This document shows, one piece after another, positions 46,997 to 54,699 of a stretch of 64,000 bases of DNA (within the stretch, counting starts at the first letter, position 1; each line of letters starts with the position of its first letter). The DNA lies in NCBI GenBank assembly GCA_025991245.1, contig BQMJ01000063.1, positions 109,992 to 173,991 of the forward strand, in the 5' to 3' direction. A model generated the notes under the pieces. The model did no database searches. It saw only the letters and a program-made list of their open reading frames with translations, and was not told the DNA's origin. The translations under genes were made by a program, and so were the position numbers. This DNA is from Galdieria partita (taxonomy: Eukaryota; Rhodophyta; Bangiophyceae; Galdieriales; Galdieriaceae).

Positions 46997-47846
46997 TCAA
47001 GAATTTTTAGTCTTTAGTTTCTTAACTCTTTGAAGACATTGACCTTGCGGAGTAGTGATGAACCAATCTTCCCAAAGGCTCCAAATAGTCTTTGAGTTTG
47101 AATCTTTGACCCAATATAGTCTTTCAATGTAACTTGGTTTTTCTAATTGAGTTGTACTACTATCTTTTGTCCTGTGAACAACAGTTGGGAACTCTCCTTT
47201 GTGGAACAATCACCAAGATCTTTTTGTAACAATCGGAGTAAATTCTGAGTTGATTGTCTTCGGTTCTTCACAAAATGATTCCTGTCATTGTCGGTTTTTT
47301 TGTCTATTGAGAGTCTATTTTCCAAGTGGAGTGGTTAGAGTGGCTCGTGGCTTCCGTACGAAACATTTTGATCAGTCCATTTCGCATGTACATAGAATAA
47401 TTCAGAGAGGGATCCTCATGATGCAGAATAAACCATAAACTACGAGTGTACTTGACGGATAAGTCTACTATAGTTTCGAAGTCTTCTCGAGTCATGTAGT
47501 TGAATATGAAAAGTGCTATGATATTTCCTAGGTAGTCTATTTTGAACAATCCTTCCTCTTTCGGAAAGAAAAAGTATAATATCTCGCTATAATAGATCTC
47601 ATTTTTCTCCCAAACATCGTATTCTGGTATTTCAAAATCACTTTCGGCACTCCTAGATATAGCTAACAGCTCCTCTGGTTGAAACTTTCGTGAACTGGTT
47701 ATTTCCAACAAATAGAGTCCAATCATATTGAATTGAATAATTTTGTTCTGTACATCGAACAACTCGCAACAACAATTCATGGTGATGTGAGAGATGGAGA
47801 GAGAGAGAGAGAAGGTTGGCCCGTTATCAAAGAAATGGGAGCTCAT
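46997..47846 (-). pseudogene. Unrecognised, frameshifted gene divergent from the recombinase
   Basis: The minus strand opens at ATG 47846 (or a later ATG at 47780) and reads protein-like text (IIQFNMIGLYLLEITSSRKF, EIYYSEILYFFFPKEEGLFK, REDFETIVDLSVKYTRSLWF) to a stop at 47304. Protein-like text continues in other frames to 46997 (KDLGDCSTKESSQ, then LEKPSYIERLYWVKDSNSKT and LWEDWFITTPQGQCLQ). I infer one gene of roughly 250-280 codons with two frameshifts. The family is unknown. Its start lies within a few bases of the recombinase start on the other strand, so they likely share a control region and belong to one element. A GA microsatellite (about 47790-47812) lies in the overlap. Confidence 0.5.
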
Positions 47847-49167
47847 CGCGATGAGTCATCTAGATGGGACTTGTATTCTTGTTCCCTCATCGCAATTGGG
47901 GAAAGAGGAGAGGGGGGTGGAGGAGCTGTTTCTACATAATAAGGCTTCTTCAAGGAAAAGAAAGATAGAACAGCTGAAACTCTGCTTTAGAGATGGAGAG
48001 CTGAATGAAGATAGTGTACTAACTCCCTCTGTTATTAATAGGTACCTGAGAAAAAAGATTCTAGAAGACGGAATCACCTACAACACAGCCAAGTTTTCGT
48101 TGAGCGTTTTGAGAGACTATTGGTGCCAAAAAACGGGCGAAAAGTTTCCTAGCAACGATTTTAGAGAATCCCTCGATCTAGCTAAGAATAGAGCAGCGAA
48201 GTTGGAACTGGAAAAGAAGAAAAAAGATGACACCGAATGGGGTGGAGGGAGAGGGGGAGTGAAGGAACTTGCTTACACAATGGAAGATATAAAGATACTA
48301 TCGAAAAATTTGGTAAAGAAGTATTCTTTCGATAGGAGCTGTTTGCTGCTGAGGTGTTTCACTGGTTCAAGCATGAGCACTCTCCAACCTCTCACTTTTG
48401 TGGATTTGGGAATAAGTCGAATTCAAGACGTGTGTTGTTCTTCTGCCACGACTACTATAACATGTATTTCATTGCTGTCGGAATTTAGTAAGTGTAATTT
48501 CCACGAAAGAAAAGATTCTATCTACTTTGCGAGAAACAGAGACTACGAAGTGTGTCCAGTTACTGCAATGGCTGTAGAATTTATAGAGAGATTTCGATAC
48601 AAGAAACCTGTGAATAGTGACAGCTTGGTTTCCGTCAACTATCATACTCACAAAGATTTCCTGAATAGGAAGCACAAAGAATATTCTATTGAAATAGACA
48701 ACCTTATTCATGCAGCGAGGCATTTTGCCGCCAATACTATGGTATCTTATGGAGTACCGGTCGATGAATCTAGAATACAACAATTATGGAAGTCACATAG
48801 AAATGTGTTTTCGACTCATTACGTTACAACAGCACCAACGAGTGCTATCAAATCGTTGGCTGGATTCAGAAGAGAAGAACCTTATGTGATCGATAGAGAT
48901 CGTTTAGAACCATCTTTAGAATTGAAAAGGAAATTTTGTTTTCAATGGTTGGAACAGCATGACCAGGTATTCAACTTTTTATCCAAGTCTTTTCTCCAAG
49001 ACGCTGTTTTCTTCGCCGAATTACAAACTGAAGAAATGAAGAGAGACAAGGATTTTATTTCGTTTTCTCACAATTTGAGAACAGCAATGAATGAAGCCCA
49101 ACGAGGAGGCCACCATCGACGACTCGACCGAAGAGTACATCCAAAGAGAAGTGGAGAGAAGACGTGA
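47794..49167 (+). CDS. Crypton/Ndc10-type tyrosine recombinase
   Basis: 457 codons from ATG 47794; an alternative start is ATG 47851. The N-terminal ~150 residues are charged and helical, as in SAM-like core-binding domains. The catalytic-like domain has LLLRCFTGSSMSTLQPLTF (about 184-202), HAARHFAANTMVSYGV (306-321, the HxxR box) and QLWKSHRNVFSTHYVT (330-345, Tyr 343 in the nucleophile position). It is followed by IKSLAGFRREEPYVIDRDRL and EPSLELKRKFCFQW, which resemble the segment after the catalytic Tyr in Ndc10/CBF3-type and Crypton recombinases. The first catalytic Arg (expected after TG) appears to be Ser. The frame departs from the GCR1_C part near 49090: the last ~25 residues look frame-shifted. 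Integration or excision of the surrounding element is the inferred role. Confidence 0.72.
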   Translation: MEREREKVGPLSKKWELIAMSHLDGTCILVPSSQLGKEERGVEELFLHNKASSRKRKIEQLKLCFRDGELNEDSVLTPSVINRYLRKKILEDGITYNTAKFSLSVLRDYWCQKTGEKFPSNDFRESLDLAKNRAAKLELEKKKKDDTEWGGGRGGVKELAYTMEDIKILSKNLVKKYSFDRSCLLLRCFTGSSMSTLQPLTFVDLGISRIQDVCCSSATTTITCISLLSEFSKCNFHERKDSIYFARNRDYEVCPVTAMAVEFIERFRYKKPVNSDSLVSVNYHTHKDFLNRKHKEYSIEIDNLIHAARHFAANTMVSYGVPVDESRIQQLWKSHRNVFSTHYVTTAPTSAIKSLAGFRREEPYVIDRDRLEPSLELKRKFCFQWLEQHDQVFNFLSKSFLQDAVFFAELQTEEMKRDKDFISFSHNLRTAMNEAQRGGHHRRLDRRVHPKRSGEKT

Positions 49168-49540
49168 AGAAATACTTCGATCGAAAAAAGGAAGAAATGC
49201 ATCTTCCCTTTACAATCCTAATCTAGGAATTTATATGGATCGATCTCTGACTGGAGGAATCAAAAGCGTCATTCAAGAATATTATGTCGGGGTTAGAGAG
49301 CATGAATCCATTAGGAGTCTCAATCAAAATTATGGAACAGCATGGAGAACGAAAAATCCCAAAGAATTGTCGCTGTATTCTTACAGAAGACCTATCTATG
49401 ATTTTTTGGAAGATTTACTGACTAAAAAACACAAAGGAAGAATGGGTAATGCTATGAAAGAAGCCATGGAATTGGCGAACTTCGAAACAATCAGTTCCTT
49501 CAGAGACAAGATATTATCTGGATCCATCTCTGTCATCTAG
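49091..49540 (+). CDS. GCR1_C-like DNA-binding domain ORF
   Basis: This frame overlaps the end of the recombinase frame by 77 bases and starts with ATG. After a charged helix (EEYIQREVERRREEILRSKK) it carries a segment typical of the GCR1_C DNA-binding family: IKSVIQEYYVGVREHESIRS, LNQNYGTAWRTKNP (Trp 85) and LYSYRRPIYDFLEDLL. Fungal Crypton recombinases carry GCR1_C in the same protein, so the two frames are probably one protein split by a single-base change or joined by a +1 shift. Re-initiation at the overlapping ATG is another possibility. Its stop (49538-49540) overlaps the stop of the convergent fibre-like gene (49534-49536). Confidence 0.68.
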   Translation: MKPNEEATIDDSTEEYIQREVERRREEILRSKKGRNASSLYNPNLGIYMDRSLTGGIKSVIQEYYVGVREHESIRSLNQNYGTAWRTKNPKELSLYSYRRPIYDFLEDLLTKKHKGRMGNAMKEAMELANFETISSFRDKILSGSISVI

Positions 49541-49825
49541 TAATAACAATCTGTTTAGCGTTTAGTTTTCCTTTAATTTTGATATTTCCTAAAGAATCGA
49601 TGGTGACATTGTTGATAGTGAAGGAGCCATCCGAATTGGATTGCAATAAATAATTGTTCGTACTAGAAACAGTTGCTGTGAACAGCATCGATGAAGGGAA
49701 GTTGAATTTCCTTGTAAAGTTCCAAATATGCTGTTGGAATTCAAATCCAACGATTGAAGATTGGCTGATGCAGATTGGACGTTTGAATTGGTTTGTATTC
49801 CTCCCTTTATCTTGTAGTCGCTCAT
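49534..49825 (-). pseudogene. Small fibre/tail-like protein, frameshifted
   Basis: ATG at 49823-49825, then MSDYKIKGGIQTNSNVQSA and SLDLNSNSIFGTL in one frame. Near 49710 the protein-like text moves to another frame (NFPSSMLFTATVSSTNNYL, SNSDGSFTINNVTIDSLGNI, KIKGKLNAKQ) and ends at the TGA 49534-49536, giving about 95 codons in all. The Ser/Asn/Thr-rich, repeated beta-strand style is like phage and virus fibre proteins, but no family is recognised. In the unshifted frame it ends at 49589. It is the last gene of the minus-strand run. Confidence 0.6.
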
Positions 49826-49829
49826 TTTT

Positions 49830-50195
49830 TTAACTAAAGAATTCTGGAGTGATTTGTAGTAGTATGGAATCTGCTGTTTCCGAAACGGCTTTGTACGTCG
49901 TATCGCTGTTCTTTCCAGAATCTATGTTGCCGAAAGACATTTCTCGGTAGAGTAGATAGTCTTGCATGTAGGCTTCACTAGGCGGAGAGGCGTCACTTCT
50001 TAAGTTACTCCTCAACGATGAGTTACGATTTACCAAAGCAGCTGACGGCAAATAAAGTTTGCTAACCGATTTTTGGATCGAATCAATTTGAGAAATTTCA
50101 GAGTAGGAATAGGATAAATTCAGTGATGAATACACTAGAGCAATTATGCTTAGTACAAAAGCGACTACTTGAGCAATTACAGTAAAAGCCACCAT
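49830..50195 (-). CDS. Small membrane-anchored protein
   Basis: 121 aa from ATG 50193-50195, intact. Residues about 4-26 form one hydrophobic helix (VIAQVVAFVLSIIALVYSSL), followed by a Ser-rich, probably exposed segment with SASPPSEAYMQDY-like composition. No family is recognised. It lies 19 bp after the large beta-rich gene and 4 bp before the fibre-like gene on the same strand. Such tight packing is unlike the host genes in this window and fits a virus or mobile-element transcription unit. Confidence 0.62.
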   Translation of the reverse strand: MVAFTVIAQVVAFVLSIIALVYSSLNLSYSYSEISQIDSIQKSVSKLYLPSAALVNRNSSLRSNLRSDASPPSEAYMQDYLLYREMSFGNIDSGKNSDTTYKAVSETADSILLQITPEFFS

Positions 50196-50214
50196 TCTCT
50201 TTTTTAATCACGTT

Positions 50215-53200
50215 TCAATATCCTATGGTGAAAGAAGGCATATTAGGAACATAGTAGGCATAGTGATAGGAGTATCCAGATCCTGAGAATCCGATGTATA
50301 CGGGACCTTGGTTGGTTGGAAAAGTGTTGTTGTCTATGCTATAGCTAGTTCCATATGTCCAAGTGATGTTTGTCTGTGTAGCAGACAGTCCTTGTGTACA
50401 GTTCCCATTGCCTATTTCTATGTAGAAAGTTGATTGACTCTTCAGTTGAAAATCTGAGTTTTCTCTGTAGTACTGATAGTATGAACTGTACACGATGTAG
50501 CCGGTGGGAACATTCCAATTGTGATCATAGGAAATCAAGTTGTTGTATGTGGTGCCAAAAACTCCTACTTGTCCATTCTGTCCTAGACCGGAAGGGACCA
50601 AAGCATAAGCATAGAAAGTTCCGCCAAATGTATCGAATTGATCATTCGATTGGAAAAGTCCTGAACCGCTGGAGGTTCCACTCATCATTCCTTCGCTTCC
50701 CATTTCACAGCTTCCTGAATAGGTGGCATTGTCGGTATAAGTTTGGGTCATCCAATTGTAATAGAAAGGAAGTACCAAGTTTCTGTTATCGAAGCCAGTA
50801 GGAGAACCTACCACGATAGAATCGAAAGTGTTGACGCAGATGACGAGATAGAAACCACAGCTATCAACGATGTCAGAAGGTGAAGCAAATTCAAATTCCA
50901 AATCACCAGTAACATAGATAGAAACTACTATGTTTTTGGTAGAATTGTATAGCAAGTAATCCTGTAATCCAGATTTATGTCCCAATATCTGATTAGAATC
51001 CAATTGAACTTTCAAATAGGATCCTTGAGCAATGGAACTCGAAGTGAATGGGGTGAATTTATTGGCATAGATCTCGTTGTATAGTTGAATGATTTTCAAG
51101 TCGTTGGTTTTTCGAACAGCTCATATCCAAGCATATTCGTTTTCTCCTGCTTCTACATACATTACTTGTCTGCCAAATAGAGGCCACGAAATGATTTCTA
51201 CAGCTTCATCCAAATAATTGGCATTGGAAGCTCCTACTGAATAAAGATCTCCTTGGCTTACAGAAACGTGATTGCTGAACTTGCTCTCAAACACAAAGCC
51301 ATAGAAATTGTTGCTGTTGCTCATAGTTGGGGAAACAGCTAACAAAATGGATGAGACAGAAGTATTGGCTATAGCAGCCAGTGCTGCACCTATCTTATAA
51401 CTGTCGGAGAATGGAACTGAACCAAAAGGGAAGCTGTTGCTGGAGGAGTATTGTGTGCTCCCCACATAGTAGGGAAAAGTGTACACTCCACCATCAAAGT
51501 AGCCTCTCCCCAAAAAAGGATTGATTCCTGCAGAAAATCCGAATGCATTACTGACAGATGGTGGTTCGAATTGAAGTTGAATTACTTCACTGGATAAAGG
51601 ACCTATTTCAAAAGGAAGATTGACGTACCATTCTCCAGTTGCGGAAGCTTACCATGAAGCTAGATATCCCAAATTGGGGGAAATGAAATGGGCTGCTGGT
51701 TGGACTCCGCTACTTCATAATCGATTTTCAATAGGACATTGGATGAAGTGGTAGTTGACTTGAAGCTGTTCCATATCAAATAACTGACTTCGGAAGGCTG
51801 ATCCAAATAGATGTCGTAACTATAGAATCCTAAAGGAAAACTGAATTGAGATATGGCATTGAGTACTAATTGATCGTCTAAATAGAGATTGATATAGGGA
51901 GTTTGTACAGCAATGGTAGTGATGCTATAGTTCAAAGAAGATGGATTCATCGATCTTATGCGAGCCCAATATAAGTATTGATCTGATGTGGATCCACCTG
52001 ATGAACTTCCAATGTATACGGATTGAGCAGACACCGTCAAACTTCCTGACTAACTCATTGCTGTAGTGAGAGAAGAAAGAGAAGGAGGAATGATGTGCAT
52101 CAAAAAGGGAGTACTGGTAGTTATGGTAGTGTTGGCTATACTCGCTGTGATTCCAACAGCTTGATCTATCAATACTTGGGAATAGCCAAGCTGGAAGTCA
52201 GTGGAAGGCATATAGATGGTAGAAGAAGTGCTGGAAAGTAGAGTTTGGTCATATACTGTTTCCAAAGATCCTAGTGAATAGAATTCATAGACTACGTAGT
52301 AACCATCGCTGTTTTTAGGATTATCACTTCCTCCTCCTGATGCACTATTGGGATCGCAATAAAATCCTATTCCCATGCAATCGGCAATAGAATCTCCTGT
52401 TTCTCCTTCATAGAACCAACTAAATTCTGCGAATAGAGGAACGTCTAGAGGTAGGGGTATTTGATTGGGACCATACAAGGCCGCTCCATTTCCGGCATAT
52501 CCTGCAGTATTCATTTGATATCCTTGAGAAATGCTGTTCGCAGTATTTATTCCTATGAATGTAGGAGAGAAGGTTCCACCAGTTTGTAGTGTAGTGAGAC
52601 TAGAAGGATACAATTGTTCTCGAAGAAAATTCCAATAGAGAGGAAATATTTGAGAGCTGTTATCGTATCCTGGTAGAATATCAGGAGAACATCCAGTAGA
52701 TATGCCATTATAATTGTTGGTTCTTTCATCAGTCAAATTCAAATTGATGATGGTTGTGGAATCAGGGATTCCGATAGCCAACCGTACCCATACATACAGC
52801 GTGGGGCTTTCGAAATATTCTACAAAAAATGGAATGGTATCCTCATATTCTCCAGTGGAAGTGAATAGAATATTTTCAAAGTTGGAGGATAAGTATCCAA
52901 TGATGTCAGAAGTATCGATTTCTAGACGATATTGCATGGTATAAGAGACAGCTGTCAAAGAACTGATATTTACTTCTAATACTGGTCTAGAAACTTGAAG
53001 TTTGAATCCATGTTCTTCTCCTGGATTGAAAACCCAGGATTGAAATGGTACTACAGTATTGGAAGTTCCGCCCCATCCAATGACTTGAAAATAGTCTATG
53101 GGAACAGCTACTGTGAAGGAAGCATCGAGAGTAGGAGACAGCGTTCCACTCCAAAATGACGAAGAAAAGGGAGGAATATAATTGGCTGAGGAAAGAGGAA

Positions 53201-53421
53201 TTTCGATAGTTCCGTCGAATAATTGCGCTTTCTGCAGTGAAAGAGACAGTTTCCAAAGCAGTGTAACTACGGAAGGAAACTTGAGAAGATGATTGTATTT
53301 GTCCTGATAATCCTCCCTGAGTTAGAGATATGAGATTGCTGTCTTTCAACAGAGTGGATAAATCCAATGCATTGGAACTCAAATTACTCGAAGCCAATCC
53401 GTAATTGATAGAGGAATTCAT
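50215..53421 (-). pseudogene. Large beta-rich surface/structural protein with DUF2341-like modules, broken
   Basis: Starts at ATG 53419-53421 and reads through about 1,070 codons in total. The breaks are: a frameshift near 53225; an in-frame TAG near 52048; a frame change near 51665 with a TAA at 51649-51651; and a TGA near 51120, after which the same frame runs to 50215. Pieces downstream of each break have no ATG at their start. The composition is Ser/Thr/Asn/Tyr/Gly-rich and beta-like, with almost no charge. One module contains TIPFFVEYFESPTLYVWVRL followed by GIPDSTTIINLNL and GYDNSSQIFPLYWNF, close to the archaeal DUF2341 pattern (hWVK...IP..STTIYhY; YDNG..VF.FYDNF). A second module near 50800 repeats it in diverged form (GFDNRNLVLPFYYNW). 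The fold (lectin-like, surface or virion) is inference. Confidence 0.7.
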
Positions 53422-53438
53422 CTCGTTCTTTTAATTTT
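53422..53438. promoter_or_regulatory. 17-bp divergent start region inside the element
   Basis: Only 17 bases (TCTCGTTCTTTTAATTT) separate the start codons of the large minus-strand structural gene and the first plus-strand membrane-protein gene. Promoters for the two runs must therefore overlap coding sequence or be extremely short, as in compact viral genomes. No known promoter motif is claimed. Confidence 0.4.
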
Positions 53439-53829
53439 ATGAAAATGAACACTCAGATCATTATTTCCATTTCTTTGATAGTTATAGTGATTATTCCTGT
53501 AGTTGTCAGCATCATTGCCAATATGAAATTGAACAGCAATCGGAAAAATTTGAATGAGGTGGAGAACAAGTTGAAAGACTATGAGAGTCCGGTTGTTTAC
53601 TACAACTACTATGGAGACGTTCAAACAAACAGTCCCAACAGCGTCGATATAGAAAAGGGTACCTATCTCATTTGTGTCAATCCAAGGAACCTACATCGTG
53701 TTTGATGACAACACCAAAGCAATCGATGTGGACTCTCAAAAGTCCGATATTGTGCTCCAAAAATACTCAGAAATTGATAATCCAGTGCTCATTGTTAGGA
53801 TATCCGACACTTTGCTGTCTAGAATATAA
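53439..53829 (+). pseudogene. Small type II membrane protein, frameshifted
   Basis: ATG 53439, then a strongly hydrophobic helix (IIISISLIVIVIIPVVVSII) and a charged coiled segment (NRKNLNEVENKLKDYESPV). The frame ends at 53705, but another frame continues the protein-like text from about 53660 (SFVSIQGTYIVFDDNTKAID, DIVLQKYSEIDNPVLIV) to a TAA near 53829. The switch lies at an AAAAGGG run (about 53654-53660), where one extra base would account for it. About 130 codons in total; family unknown. Confidence 0.58.
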
Positions 53830-53846
53830 TAGTAAAAAATACCATC

Positions 53847-54009
53847 ATGGAGAATAAGACCATATCAAAATTGATTAAACTCCAGGATCGTTGGATAACT
53901 TTTCGAGTAGGAGTTATATAGAAAGTGTCAATTGGAACAAAATTCCTTGTGGAACTTGTGGTAAATTCAATTCCGAGAAGTACATCGTCAAGAATGATGA
54001 GCTTCATGT
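53847..54009 (+). pseudogene. Very small protein with CxxC, frameshifted
   Basis: ATG 53847 begins MENKTISKLIKLQDRWITFR and meets a TAG near 53919. The next frame continues IESVNWNKIPCGTCGKFNSE and ends at a TAG near 54009. That gives about 54 codons with one CGTCG pair that might be half of a zinc site. This is a weak call, supported mainly by position in the tightly packed plus-strand run and by the frameshift pattern of its neighbours. Confidence 0.35.
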
Positions 54010-54030
54010 ATAGAAAAAAAATAAGAGGAT

Positions 54031-54274
54031 ATGCAAAGCGAATATTTTCAAGGTGCGATATATATTGGAAAATGCAGAAGAAAAAGATAAGAAAAATTGG
54101 ATAACAGCTTCCAAGATAGAATTAGCCAATGGAATTGTAGTGACGCTGTTTTCCATTTTGGTGTTCGTAGTGTCCATCTTGGGTCTCAAAAATCCTTTCG
54201 ATTTCCGTGTATTGGCAGGTTCCGACACGCTGTTCGGTATTGCTTTGATTATTATAGCATTTATTGCTCCCTAG
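54031..54274 (+). pseudogene. Two-helix membrane protein, probably frameshifted near the start
   Basis: The main frame (to 54274) contains ENAEEKDKKNWITASKIELA and two hydrophobic helices (NGIVVTLFSILVFVVSILGL; TLFGIALIIIAFIAP). It has only a GTG at 54053. A better start is ATG 54031 (MQSEYFQGAIYI) in another frame, which would need a one-base shift near a TTGG at about 54066-54069. About 80 codons. No family is recognised; small two-helix membrane proteins are common in virus and element genomes. Confidence 0.5.
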
Positions 54275-54295
54275 TTAAAAAAAAGAAGAAAAGAA

Positions 54296-54508
54296 ATGCT
54301 GAAGGAACGAGTTATCCTATTTCTATCCGTTACCTTGAGCGGTGTAGTTGAAGCTTTTCTTTCTTTGTTTCGTCCATGGAGTTCTATGGAGTTTCAAGTA
54401 CTAACAGCGAGATTTGCCGGGTTAATCAAAAGACAAATCGACGAGTACATAATAGCGGTGACCGGTATGGGCAAGGGATCCATTTATCAATTGTCGCCAT
54501 GTTCGTAA
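54296..54508 (+). CDS. Small hydrophobic protein, end of plus-strand run
   Basis: ATG 54296, 70 codons, with an N-terminal hydrophobic helix (VILFLSVTLSGVVEAFLSLF) and the segment FAGLIKRQIDEYIIAVTGMG. After the TAA at about 54506 the same frame continues with protein-like text (FMQELTYDIDSKGFLRCWRV) to about 54800, so it may be another truncated gene. Family unknown. It is separated from the two-helix gene by 21 bp. Confidence 0.45.
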   Translation: MLKERVILFLSVTLSGVVEAFLSLFRPWSSMEFQVLTARFAGLIKRQIDEYIIAVTGMGKGSIYQLSPCS

Positions 54509-54699
54509 ATTGGACCAAAATTCATGCAAGAATTGACCTACGACATCGATTCGAAGGGATTTTTGAGATGTTGGCGAGTAGGAGGTCAAAGCTTCACATG
54601 GGGTTCGCAACTCCCCACTCACTTTCCTCTATTGCATTTTGGCTTTCATTGGCTGTGTTTTGTTCTACGTAGCCAATTCTCGACAAATTTGAAAAATTT

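Noticed and set aside
50215-53421. Reassigned stop codons (readthrough genetic code) in the large structural gene
   Set aside because: TAG, TAA and TGA all interrupt it and true frameshifts are also present, so decay or sequence error explains it better.
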